This document shows positions 25,528 through 34,176 of a stretch of 64,000 nucleotides of DNA, piece after piece. The first letter of the stretch is position 1. Each line of letters opens with the position of its first letter. Made by a program: the position numbers and the translations under genes. Source of the stretch: Armatimonadota bacterium (GTDB taxonomy: Bacteria > Armatimonadota > Fimbriimonadia > Fimbriimonadales > Fimbriimonadaceae); assembly GCA_025360125.1 (NCBI GenBank), contig JANYCU010000047.1:61749-125748 (forward strand). The letters are read 5' to 3'. Below the pieces are notes generated by a model, which did not search any database, was not told the origin of the DNA, and worked only from the letters and a program-made list of their open reading frames with translations.

Positions 25528-26513
25528 GCTTCGAGCATAAGCAAGTTATCCAATTTCCCGACTTGGCGCAAAACTATCTTTTCCCAGGGTCTCAGACGGA
25601 CCTGTCTCAGATGATTTCGAACCACTCACGTCTCAGAATTGGAGGTTTTAATCCTTACAGATATTCTAATTCTAAGGCCGGAGCGAATTTCGCAAAGGCC
25701 GAGTCCGGCAAACTGGTTCGGACGGAAGGGCCGCCAACGGTGCAGCAGTGTGATGGACATGTACTACTTGACAAATTGAACAAAGTAGTTATGTTCAGCC
25801 CTGCCGATCAAGTGATTACCGTAGAAGCCGGGATACTTCTTAATGACCTCAATAAGTATCTTTTGGATTCGGGCTTTGAGATTCCGATTGGACTTAACGA
25901 GAAAGACCAAGAAGAGTGCATAGGAGACCTTATGGCGATGAATCTCCCTCACTGGAACTTGGCAAGAGGAGGAACTTGGCGTGATTGGGTCGTCAAAATG
26001 AGGATCGTTCTCGCCAATGGAGAAATTGTGACTTCTGGTGCCGATGTAGTTAAGAGCGTAAGCGGATTTGACATCCACAAGCTTATGATTGGTGCCCGTT
26101 TTACTTTGGGAGTTATCTCAGAGGTCACTCTTAGAATCAAGCCAAGGTCAACACCTAAGGACTATCCAGCAATTGCGCTGAACCATGGCATTCTGTTTCT
26201 TACGAATCGTGAAGGGTTGAAGGAGCTACTCGAATACTCCAAGTGCCATACGGAAGACGACGATGAATTTGTTAAGCATGCAATGGTTTTTTATATAGAG
26301 GACGAGAGTTGCCTGGTCTTGACCGAGTCATTCCAGAACCACTTTAATGATGCTCCGTTTGATTCGGCCAAATTTGGCCATGTATGGCGTTCGCATGTTG
26401 GCGAATTCGCTCTTCCTAATTTTAGCGAGTCCGATCAAAAGCTCATGAGGCGCACCAAGGCAATTTTTGACCCGACCAATAAGCTCAATCCTGGGGAGTT
26501 TGGATTCTTCTGA
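25524..26513 (+). CDS. glcE: Glycolate oxidase FAD-binding subunit GlcE
   Basis: 329 residues, second FAD-fold subunit. Typical segments: ADQVITVEAGILLNDLNKYL, RGGTWRDWVVKMRIVLANGE and KSVSGFDIHKLMIGARFTLG, ending TKAIFDPTNKLNPGEFG. Its codons are visibly richer in A and T than those of glcD and glcF, which could reflect a different history or weaker selection. Overlaps glcD by 4 bp and shares its final base with the glcF start. Confidence 0.85.
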   Translation: MSFEHKQVIQFPDLAQNYLFPGSQTDLSQMISNHSRLRIGGFNPYRYSNSKAGANFAKAESGKLVRTEGPPTVQQCDGHVLLDKLNKVVMFSPADQVITVEAGILLNDLNKYLLDSGFEIPIGLNEKDQEECIGDLMAMNLPHWNLARGGTWRDWVVKMRIVLANGEIVTSGADVVKSVSGFDIHKLMIGARFTLGVISEVTLRIKPRSTPKDYPAIALNHGILFLTNREGLKELLEYSKCHTEDDDEFVKHAMVFYIEDESCLVLTESFQNHFNDAPFDSAKFGHVWRSHVGEFALPNFSESDQKLMRRTKAIFDPTNKLNPGEFGFF

Positions 26514-27727
26514 TGCATGACCTCGACGAACTCTTAACCCACTGCATCCGATGCGGATTTTGCCTCGAAGACTGTCCAACGTTTGTCGAGACCGGCAACG
26601 AACTGGAGTCGCCGCGAGGACGAATCTACCTCGTGCGCAGCGCCCTCGAAGGCAAGCTGAACTGGCAAGACGATGTGAAGCCGCACATGGACCTATGTCT
26701 AGGGTGCCGTGCGTGCGAGACGGCGTGCCCGAGTGCGGTTGAGTATGGAGCGATCTTCGAGATGGCACGAGATATCATCGAACGCGAAAAACCGTCGATG
26801 TCGAAGCGAGCCCTATTAGCATCAACTACGAATCCAGGCATTCTCAAAGCTCAATTAGCCGCCAGCAAGTTTTTGCCCGGGGGAAGAGTTCCGAATTTCG
26901 TCTCGAAACTCCTGTCCGGTTCAAAGGCGGAAGCGGATTTGCCTACTGTTCAGGCGAACAAACCTCTTCCTACCTTCGAAACGGAAGTCTCGGTTCGCGG
27001 CGAAGTCTTCATGCTGACCGGGTGCGCGATGCAAGTTCTTTATCCGCGAGTACACGAATGTACTCGCCGACTGCTACGCCGTATTGGGTACGTCATCCGG
27101 GATGTTCCGCAAGGATGTTGCGGGGCGCTGCACGCTCACAATGGCGACCTGACGACCGCGCGGAAGCTCGGAACGGAACTCGTCCGGGCATTCACTGGTG
27201 ACATTCCGATCATTGTTAACTCGGCTGGATGCGGAAGCACGATGAAGGAATACGCCGACCTCATTGGCCCCGAGTGCGCTGATGTAGCGGGGCGAACCTT
27301 TGATTTATCGGAGTTTTTGCTTTCCCATGGGTTGGTCGACGAATTGGCGAAGGCCCCTGGGCTTGGCGGGGTCACCGTTACTTACCACGACGCTTGCCAT
27401 CTTTCGCACGGGCAGAAGGTAACGAGTCCTCCCCGAGAACTCATTCAAGCCATTCCCAATTCGACCTTCGTCGAGTTGCCGGAGTCGATGATGTGCTGTG
27501 GAAGTGCGGGGGTTTATAACGTCTTGCAGCCGGAGATGGCGCGTCGGTTATTGGACAGAAAGGTCGGTCACATTAAAGAGACTGATGCTGAGATTGTGGC
27601 GACGGGGAATCCGGGTTGTCATGCGTGGATCGCGCAAGGGTGCCGCGAGCAGCGATCGGCAAGGGTGATGCATACCGCGGAGTTGCTGGAAGCCGCGTTT
27701 GTTGGATTGGACGGGTTTGTTATGTAA
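26513..27727 (+). CDS. glcF: Glycolate oxidase iron-sulfur subunit GlcF
   Basis: 404 residues. Two 4Fe-4S ferredoxin motifs, HCIRCGFCLEDCPT and CLGCRACETACPSAVEYG, near the N-terminus, followed by two CCG (cysteine-rich) domains (QGCCGALHAHNGD and MMCCGSAGVYN). Passes electrons from GlcD/E to the membrane quinone pool. A hairpin begins at its stop codon. Confidence 0.92.
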   Translation: MHDLDELLTHCIRCGFCLEDCPTFVETGNELESPRGRIYLVRSALEGKLNWQDDVKPHMDLCLGCRACETACPSAVEYGAIFEMARDIIEREKPSMSKRALLASTTNPGILKAQLAASKFLPGGRVPNFVSKLLSGSKAEADLPTVQANKPLPTFETEVSVRGEVFMLTGCAMQVLYPRVHECTRRLLRRIGYVIRDVPQGCCGALHAHNGDLTTARKLGTELVRAFTGDIPIIVNSAGCGSTMKEYADLIGPECADVAGRTFDLSEFLLSHGLVDELAKAPGLGGVTVTYHDACHLSHGQKVTSPPRELIQAIPNSTFVELPESMMCCGSAGVYNVLQPEMARRLLDRKVGHIKETDAEIVATGNPGCHAWIAQGCREQRSARVMHTAELLEAAFVGLDGFVM

Positions 27728-27760
27728 ATCTGTCCCGGCCATATTGGCAGGGACATTTAC
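27724..27760. terminator. Hairpin at glcF stop, between convergent glcF and gyrB
   Basis: GTAAAT pairs with ATTTAC and GTCCC with GGGAC around a CCA/TGG core; it begins at the glcF stop. No clear T-tract, so it may act as an mRNA end stabiliser rather than a classical terminator. Confidence 0.45.
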
Positions 27761-27770
27761 ATATTTGGCA

Positions 27771-27817
27771 GCGAGATAAATCTCGCAGTACAAAGCACCG
27801 ATAAATCGGCGCACTCC
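27771..27817 (+). repeat. Double-hairpin repeat, copy C
   Basis: Hairpin 1 GCGAGATAAATCTCGC (27771-27786), linker ending AAAGC, hairpin 2 CCGATAAATCGG (27798-27809), then GCACTCC. Same framework as copies A and B near 22.2 kb with entirely different arm sequences. Confidence 0.75.
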
Positions 27818-27830
27818 ACATAAGACCGAA

Positions 27831-29951
27831 TCAATAGTGCCAGTCGACGTTGCCAGCTTCTCGGGCGTGTTTCTCGATGAATTCTCGTCGAGGTTCGACC
27901 TTGTCGCCCATCAATCGTGAGAACATCATTTCAACTTCGGCTTCGTATTCTGGGTTGTAGTTGACTCGAACGAGGCGTCGTTTATCGACCGCCATCGTCG
28001 TTTCTTCCAGATCTTCGGCGTTCATTTCTCCCAGACCTTTAAATCGGGTGACTGAGTAGTTCTTCTTCTTGAGGTTTCGGATGATTTCGTCGCGCTCTTG
28101 CTCAGACATTGCGTAGTGTCGCTCGTTAGCGCCTACCTTCACAACGAAAAGAGGCGGCTGGGCCAAATACACATATCCTTCGGTGATCAATGGCTTCATG
28201 TATCGGTAGAAGAAAGTGAGCAGCAACGTTCGGATGTGCTCGCCGTCAACGTCGGCATCGGTCATGATGACAACTTTGTGGTAGCGAAGCTTCGAGAGGT
28301 CGAATTCGATTTCTCGTTCCTTCGAATCTTTCTCTCGCTTCTTCGGTGAGTTCGTTTGCTCACCGTTGAATTCGAGGTCAGGCTGGTCATCCTCCAGTTG
28401 CTTTTTGCCAAGCGTGAGGTCGATTCCCGCGCCAAGGGCAGAGATCATGGCCTTGATTTCGACGTTGTCGAGTGCCTTATCGATTCGGGCTCGTTCGACG
28501 TTGAGGATTTTCCCTCGTAGCGGAAGAATCGCCTGAATTCGGCGATCTCGAGCACCCTTAGCGGAGCCTCCGGCGGAGTCGCCTTCAACCAAGAAAATTT
28601 CGCATTCCCTGGCATCTTTTGACTGACAGTCAGTGAGCTTTCCGGGCAGGCCAAAGCTATCCATGGAGGAGCTTCGGCGAACGCTTTCCATTGCCTTTCG
28701 GGCCGCTTCTCGGGCTCGTTGAGCAATGACGCCTTTTTCGATGATCCTTCGAGCAATGTTTGGGTTCTCTTCGAAGAACGTCATGAGACCATCGCCAACG
28801 AGTGAGTTGGTGAGGCCCTGAACTTCGGGAGTGACAAGCTTAACCTTGTCTTGCGAGTTGTACGAAGGATCGCCGATGCGGAGCGAGATTACGACGGTCA
28901 AACCGTCGGTAACGTCGTCGCCTTGAAGGTTGGTATCCTTCTCCTTCAAGAAGTTCATTTTTCGCGCGTAGGCATTGATCGTCCGCGTCAAAGCCGTCGA
29001 AAATCCAGAAACGTGGGTTCCACCGTCGGGATTGTGAATGTTATTGGTAAACGCAAGGATCGTAAGGTTATAGCCATCGTGATATTGCAACGCGACTTCG
29101 ATTTCACTTGATTCTCTAATTCGGCGGAAGTGGATAACGCTGTGAATCGTTTCTTTGCCATCGTTGATGTCTTCGACTAGCTGAGGAATACCGCGGCTGA
29201 AGTAGAACGTTTCGCTGGTTTCTGGGTCCACCTCGTTGATGAACTCGAAGGTGACCTTGGGGTTCAGGTAGGCCAACTCTTTCATTCGGCTCTTGACGAT
29301 GTGCGAGTCGTGGGTGACTTCGGTGAGAACGGTGGGGTCTGGCATCCATCGCTGGGCCGTACCAGTCGAGTTGTCGGAGACTACGCCAATTTCTTTAACA
29401 TCACCTTGCGGAATACCTTTCTCGTAGCGTTGTCGGTAGCTCTTACCGTTTCGCTTAACCGTCGTTTCCATCCAAGTGGAAAGAGCGTTGGTACACGATA
29501 CGCCAACACCGTGGAGACCGCCAGACGTTTTATAGCCACTGCCTTCGCCCCCAAATTTTCCACCTGCGTGAAGAACGGTCATGACGACTTGAAGGGCCGA
29601 GACGCCCATCTTGGCGTGCATATCGACCGGGATTCCTCGACCGTTGTCTTCAACTCCAGCAGAACCGTCGGCGAAAAGGGTGACAGTGATGTGGTCGCAG
29701 TGCCCAGCGAGGGCTTCGTCGACCGAGTTATCGATAACTTCGCGGAACAGTTGGTGCAAACCTCGCTTTCCGTTATCGCCAACGTACATTCCGGGTCGCT
29801 TTCGAACTGCCTCAAGTCCTTCGAGAACTTGAATCTGAGCGGCGTCGTAATCGCCCTCAATTCGTTGAGCCAATTCGTTAATCGTGGCGTCTTGATCTTC
29901 ACTCGACAAATAGTCGGGATTATCGGCGTTAAATAGGTCGTTGTCTGGCAT
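27831..29951 (-). CDS. gyrB: DNA gyrase subunit B
   Basis: ATPase subunit of type II topoisomerase. 706 residues from the ATG at 29951 (MPDNDLFN); an upstream in-frame extension to 30071 would run into pyrD and lacks homology. GHKL ATPase: REVIDNSVDEALAGHCD, DNGRGIPVDMH, SGGLHGVGVSC. Toprim: EGDSAGGSAKGARDR and TDADVDGEHIRTLLL. C-terminal QRFKGLGEMN-like block (ITRFKGLGEMNAEDL). A ParE identity is less likely but not excluded without gyrA/parC context. Confidence 0.9.
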   Translation of the reverse strand: MPDNDLFNADNPDYLSSEDQDATINELAQRIEGDYDAAQIQVLEGLEAVRKRPGMYVGDNGKRGLHQLFREVIDNSVDEALAGHCDHITVTLFADGSAGVEDNGRGIPVDMHAKMGVSALQVVMTVLHAGGKFGGEGSGYKTSGGLHGVGVSCTNALSTWMETTVKRNGKSYRQRYEKGIPQGDVKEIGVVSDNSTGTAQRWMPDPTVLTEVTHDSHIVKSRMKELAYLNPKVTFEFINEVDPETSETFYFSRGIPQLVEDINDGKETIHSVIHFRRIRESSEIEVALQYHDGYNLTILAFTNNIHNPDGGTHVSGFSTALTRTINAYARKMNFLKEKDTNLQGDDVTDGLTVVISLRIGDPSYNSQDKVKLVTPEVQGLTNSLVGDGLMTFFEENPNIARRIIEKGVIAQRAREAARKAMESVRRSSSMDSFGLPGKLTDCQSKDARECEIFLVEGDSAGGSAKGARDRRIQAILPLRGKILNVERARIDKALDNVEIKAMISALGAGIDLTLGKKQLEDDQPDLEFNGEQTNSPKKREKDSKEREIEFDLSKLRYHKVVIMTDADVDGEHIRTLLLTFFYRYMKPLITEGYVYLAQPPLFVVKVGANERHYAMSEQERDEIIRNLKKKNYSVTRFKGLGEMNAEDLEETTMAVDKRRLVRVNYNPEYEAEVEMMFSRLMGDKVEPRREFIEKHAREAGNVDWHY

Positions 29952-30040
29952 GAGAAAAATCGCTACTTTGAACCTAGATTGTACCTGAGTGATGGCTCGA
30001 ATTACCAAATTTACACTGGCCACGAATGTAGAATGATGGT

Positions 30041-31024
30041 GTGGGGCTTTACGAATCAATAATTCGACCACTTGCGTTTCTCATGGACCCCGAAAAAGTC
30101 CACGAAATAGCAATGGACAAGATTGCGAGGGGGCTAATCCCAGGCAACGAAGTTCCGCTTGAATATGACTCGGTTGAACTATTTGGGGTTCACTTTCCCA
30201 ATCGACTTGGACTTGCCGCTGGGTTTGACAAAAACGCTCTTGCCGTCAATAATTGGCACCGATTTGGGTTCGGATTTATCGAAATTGGCACGGTGACGTG
30301 GCACCCTCAACCTGGCAATGATCGACCTCGCCTCTTCAGACTTCCCGACGATAAGGCCCTCATTAACCGCATGGGCTTTAACAATGATGGTGCAACCGCC
30401 GTGGCCGGGCGGTTGGCTAAATCTGCGTCCAAAATTCCAGTTGGTGTCAATCTTGGAAAGTCCAAAATAACGCCACTCGAGGAAGCCCACGAGGACTATC
30501 GACAAAGCTTCGAAGTTCTGCAATCCCTTGGGGACTATTTCGTTGTGAATGTCTCTAGCCCCAATACGCCCGGTCTGCGGAGCCTTCAGGACCGTGAGCC
30601 GCTCATTCGAATTTTCGAGGCGCTCAGGACCGTCAACGCCACAAAGCCGATGTTTGTGAAAGTCGCACCCGACCTTGCTGAGTCCGCTCTAGAAGAAATC
30701 CTCGGAGTTGCGATTGAAATGAAGCTAACTGGGATCATCGCGACCAACACCACTATTTCTCGAGAAGGGCTCAAGACAAAGAACGAAAAACTGAAAGCCC
30801 AAGCAGGAGGACTGTCTGGAAAGCCAGTCTACAAAATATCCAACGATTCCCTCGAATTCCTGGCCAAAAATAAGCCGATGGAAATGATTTTGCAAGGGGT
30901 TGGCGGCGTCTTTGATCGTGCGGACTACGACACCAAGAGGCGACTCGGAGCCGAACTGGTGCAGCTATATACCGGATGGATTTACGGTGGGCCGGGGTTA
31001 ATTCCGTCCATCCTCAATGGCTAA
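30041..31024 (+). CDS. pyrD: Dihydroorotate dehydrogenase (quinone), class 2
   Basis: Oxidises dihydroorotate to orotate using FMN and membrane quinone. 327 residues. The N-terminal amphipathic helix (YESIIRPLAFLMDPEKVHEIA) marks class 2; LAAGFDKNA, RMGFNNDGA, NVSSPNTPGLRSLQ with the catalytic Ser, and GVGGVF follow. Start is GTG with a TAGAAT box 6 bases before it, so the mRNA may be leaderless. Its end overlaps the convergent TauE-like gene by 4 bp. Confidence 0.92.
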   Translation: MGLYESIIRPLAFLMDPEKVHEIAMDKIARGLIPGNEVPLEYDSVELFGVHFPNRLGLAAGFDKNALAVNNWHRFGFGFIEIGTVTWHPQPGNDRPRLFRLPDDKALINRMGFNNDGATAVAGRLAKSASKIPVGVNLGKSKITPLEEAHEDYRQSFEVLQSLGDYFVVNVSSPNTPGLRSLQDREPLIRIFEALRTVNATKPMFVKVAPDLAESALEEILGVAIEMKLTGIIATNTTISREGLKTKNEKLKAQAGGLSGKPVYKISNDSLEFLAKNKPMEMILQGVGGVFDRADYDTKRRLGAELVQLYTGWIYGGPGLIPSILNG

Positions 31025-31800
31025 GCGAAGATCTTGTAGAAGAAATACGCGGTCATGATGAAGCCGTAAATCGCGATCGCGATTCGCAATTTGTCAGGAT
31101 CGACTTTGAGCGACATCCGTGCTGCGGCGTAGCCGCCAACAATTCCGCCGAGGAGGAGTACAAGTGCATAGCTTCCAAGAATGAGTGGCTTTGGAGAAAC
31201 GGAACTTTGGATTACAAAAACAATCGAGGCGACGAAGTTGATGACCGTTCCCAAAAGGCTCTTCACTCCGTTCAGCTCATGAGTGTTGCCCTCCATATAA
31301 AGTGCAAAAGAGGCGAGCATCATGATTCCCATTCCTGCACCGAAATATCCTCCATAGGCGGCCACCAAAAACTGCAGGATCAGACCAACTTTGGGACTGA
31401 CCATTTGGTGATCAGATTTGGCCAGCATTGCCTTGACTTTGGGCTGAAACCAAAGCAGGGTCGAGGCGAACAGAATGAGAAAAGGGATGATTATTTTGAA
31501 AGCGACTTCGCTAGTGTTGAGTAGTAACAGTGCTCCCAAGATCGAACCCAGCATCGTCGGAATGAGGAGTTTCTTGAAGTAAACGCCAGTCTTGCCAAGA
31601 TGGTCTTTGAAGCCAAGTCCACTGGCGAGAGACCCGGGGAACAGCCCAACCGCATTCGTCGCGTTAGCCACAAGGGCCGGAATTTTGAGGCCTACGGTGA
31701 GGACGGGGAACGTGATCAAGGAACCGCCTCCGGCTACGCTGTTGATTGCGCTTGCGACGGCACCAGCACCAAACAACACGACGCCTTCGAGGGGGGACAT
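31021..31800 (-). CDS. Sulfite exporter TauE/SafE family permease
   Basis: 259 residues, eight predicted membrane helices. Family marks: GAGAVASAINSVAGGGSLITFPVL in the first repeat and AAYGGYFGAGMGIMML in the second. Likely exports a small organic or sulfur anion; substrate unknown. No partner genes. Confidence 0.82.
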   Translation of the reverse strand: MSPLEGVVLFGAGAVASAINSVAGGGSLITFPVLTVGLKIPALVANATNAVGLFPGSLASGLGFKDHLGKTGVYFKKLLIPTMLGSILGALLLLNTSEVAFKIIIPFLILFASTLLWFQPKVKAMLAKSDHQMVSPKVGLILQFLVAAYGGYFGAGMGIMMLASFALYMEGNTHELNGVKSLLGTVINFVASIVFVIQSSVSPKPLILGSYALVLLLGGIVGGYAAARMSLKVDPDKLRIAIAIYGFIMTAYFFYKIFA

Positions 31801-31922
31801 TGATTTGATTATGGAAGATTTGGGAAATTACTTAGAAGTTTGGAGATCGCATTGAGATCTTTCATCACTTCCGTCACGCCGGTCAAACATGTTCGAAAAA
31901 AATGAGATTGACTGGCGCGCCA

Positions 31923-31943
31923 CCTTCCCATGCTTTGGGAAGG
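31923..31943. other. Small perfect hairpin upstream of the DUF6919-like gene
   Basis: CCTTCCCA and TGGGAAGG pair around TGCTT; beside a GGCGCGCC palindrome. No function seen. Confidence 0.35.
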
Positions 31944-32027
31944 AGCTTCGTCACAGATAATTGGATAATTGATCGCAAGGCGGACGTCGGAAGAGCTGTA
32001 GGTCGTTCGTTCGAGTCAGAATGGAGC

Positions 32028-32630
32028 ATGGCGAATAAATGGAAAACGGCGAAGGGCTTTGCCGATTTGTGCGAGCTTTCGGCTCAATGGTGCGAGGGGA
32101 AATTTGAAAATACACTGACTTACCTCGGAAAACCAGACCCTGAATCCGAGCCAATCTTGCCATTGTTGGCAAAATGCAATCGATCTGGTTTCTTCACGAC
32201 ATTCTCTCAGCCTGGTGGCGGGTCGACCGACGACGGAAACGCCCAGAGGGCCACCGTTCATGGCTACGCCGATGAGGAACTGGCGCGGCGTTTGTATGCT
32301 TTAGGATTGGAGACGGGACTACTCGTTCTCGCTTTTCCGCCCGGATTCGACAACGATGTGAACATTCCGATCACTACGATCGACTTCCAGATTTACACCT
32401 GGCACGGGATGACGGATGGTCAGCCGGAGAAGGAGGATTATCGAAATCAGCTCACCAAAGATGCTTACCATTCCCTCTTGACGAGTTGGCAAGTGATCTT
32501 GATCGACACTGAATGGGGACGTGAGGAGTACCTGTGGGACAACCTATTGGAAGCAATTGATGGAAGCGAGACAATGTTCTCGACGATTCCTCCCGAGGAA
32601 CTCGATTTAGAGACGGATTTCGTTTGCTAA
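32028..32630 (+). CDS. DUF6919-like protein
   Basis: About 200 residues from the ATG at 32028; the open frame reaches back to 31902 but that part looks non-coding. Sequence such as WKTAKGFADLCELSAQWCEG, LLAKCNRSGFFTTFSQPGG and the acidic C-terminal half resembles DUF6919 proteins known mostly from actinobacteria. No domain of known function, no signal peptide. Isolated gene, convergent with ribH. Confidence 0.55.
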   Translation: MANKWKTAKGFADLCELSAQWCEGKFENTLTYLGKPDPESEPILPLLAKCNRSGFFTTFSQPGGGSTDDGNAQRATVHGYADEELARRLYALGLETGLLVLAFPPGFDNDVNIPITTIDFQIYTWHGMTDGQPEKEDYRNQLTKDAYHSLLTSWQVILIDTEWGREEYLWDNLLEAIDGSETMFSTIPPEELDLETDFVC

Positions 32631-32631
32631 G

Positions 32632-33093
32632 CTATTCGATTTGGCTAAGAACGTCGGCCAGCTCGATAGCGGCAAGTGCCGCTTCGCGACCTTTGTTCCC
32701 CATTTTCAGGCCAGCCCGATCGAGGGCTTGGTCTTGGGTATCTGGAGTTAAAATTCCCCAGGTAATTGGAGTCGCAAATTCGGTTTGAAGGCCCATCAAG
32801 GCACCCCCAACATCGCCACCAAGCAGCTTGGCATGAGGGGTTGCCCCTTGCATAATGCATCCCAGTGCAATAATGCCATCAACCTTCTTTTTTGAGGTCA
32901 AAAGTTTTTTGGCAACGGGTGGAATTTCCCATGTGCCAGAAACGTGAATCACAACGACATTCTTCGCCCCGTGACGCTCAAGTTCTTCGAGCGCACCAAC
33001 GGTGAGTTCCTTGGTGATCAACTCATTCCACCGACTGACAATGATTGCGAATTGCCGTTTTGACGCATCCATATTGCCGCGGATTTGTTTCAT
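32632..33093 (-). CDS. ribH: 6,7-dimethyl-8-ribityllumazine synthase
   Basis: Penultimate riboflavin step. 153 residues: AIIVSRWNELITKEL, HVSGTWEIPPVAKKLL, IALGCIMQGATPHAKLLGG (replacing the more common GxxxxGxTxH form) and TPDTQDQALDRAG. The ITWGILT strand is conserved. Separated from ribBA in this genome. Confidence 0.9.
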   Translation of the reverse strand: MKQIRGNMDASKRQFAIIVSRWNELITKELTVGALEELERHGAKNVVVIHVSGTWEIPPVAKKLLTSKKKVDGIIALGCIMQGATPHAKLLGGDVGGALMGLQTEFATPITWGILTPDTQDQALDRAGLKMGNKGREAALAAIELADVLSQIE

Positions 33094-33112
33094 TAATTTT
33101 AATTATGGCTCG

Positions 33113-34150
33113 TTAGCGCTTTTTCAAAAGGACGAGTAGGACTGGCGCACCGATGATCGAGGTGACAATTCCGACTGGAAATCCTGCCCCTTGCATGCCT
33201 CGTTGGGCAATTGCGTCGGCAAAGAGCATCAATAAAGAGCCAAAAAATGCGGATAACGGCAACATTACGCGAAGGTCCGAACCCACCAGCCTACGGGCAA
33301 CATGAGGGGCAATGAGGCCAACAAACCCGATGATTCCAGCAACGCCCACCGTAACTGAAGTCATTGCCGTTACGCAAATCAGAATATTGCGCCTCAGAAC
33401 AATTGGATTGACGCCCAATGCTTGAGCTGCATCTTCTCCAAGCGACATCGCATTGAGCCTGTGGCTGGACCGGTACAGCACGACATAGGAAATGGCAAAT
33501 ACAATTGCCATCATCCAAATCGGGGGCCAAAAGACGGTTTCAAAACCCCCGAGGAGCCACCTTAAAACCACTCGCTGATCCAATCCACCCGCCAAAATCA
33601 TGAACGAAAGGAGGGACGAAAGCATGGTCGCGACCACGACCCCGGCAATAAGAAGGGTCGGAGTTTCTATGACCCCTCGTCGTCTCGCTAGCGACATGAC
33701 AACACTCAGTGTAAGGAGGCCAGTTATGAATCCAGCAAATGGCATCCCGAGAGTAACGATGCCCATTCCTATTTGATTTTCATTGAAGCGATTCCCCAAA
33801 AGGAGCTTGATAGAGGGCGAAAGTAAGAGGATGGATGCGGCTCCTATTGCGGCTCCTGATGAAGACCCTACAATGTAAGGCTCGGCTAACTGGTTTCGAA
33901 AAAGGTTTTGGAGGGCGGCACCAGAAACACCAAGAATGGCACCGACGAGGCCAGCTTCAATTGCCCTTGGAAGTCTTTGACTCCAAATTATCCGGTTGAC
34001 TGTCTCGTCTGGGTGAACTCCCCTAAAAATTTGAGAAACAACATCCCAAGGCTTATACCAAGCGTAGCTGCCGATGCCAACGTGCAAAACGAACGCAAGG
34101 ATGAGGACGCAGAATGCCCCGACCATGATTTTTCGTGCCGACTTCTGCAT
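33113..34150 (-). CDS. FecCD/BtuC-type ABC transporter permease
   Basis: About 345 residues from the ATG at 34150 with nine to ten hydrophobic helices. RLPRAIEAGLVGAILGVSGAALQNLFRNQLAEPYI-type signature (shown in part: LGVSGAALQNLFRNQLA) and GFVGLIAPHVARRLVGSD are typical of iron-siderophore or cobalamin permeases. No ATPase or binding-protein gene adjoins it, so it is an orphan here. The longer frame to 34192 overlaps the divergent aminotransferase. Confidence 0.82.
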   Translation of the reverse strand: MQKSARKIMVGAFCVLILAFVLHVGIGSYAWYKPWDVVSQIFRGVHPDETVNRIIWSQRLPRAIEAGLVGAILGVSGAALQNLFRNQLAEPYIVGSSSGAAIGAASILLLSPSIKLLLGNRFNENQIGMGIVTLGMPFAGFITGLLTLSVVMSLARRRGVIETPTLLIAGVVVATMLSSLLSFMILAGGLDQRVVLRWLLGGFETVFWPPIWMMAIVFAISYVVLYRSSHRLNAMSLGEDAAQALGVNPIVLRRNILICVTAMTSVTVGVAGIIGFVGLIAPHVARRLVGSDLRVMLPLSAFFGSLLMLFADAIAQRGMQGAGFPVGIVTSIIGAPVLLVLLKKR

Positions 34151-34176
34151 AAGCCTCAGGTTATACTCAAAAAGCG

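Noticed and set aside
22185..27817. Short palindromic repeats as a possible CRISPR array
   Set aside because: Only three copies, two adjacent in inverted orientation and one 5.5 kb away, no spacers and no cas genes.
27831..30071. Longer gyrB start at 30071
   Set aside because: The extra 40 residues overlap pyrD and do not look like GyrB; ATG at 29951 fits the family.
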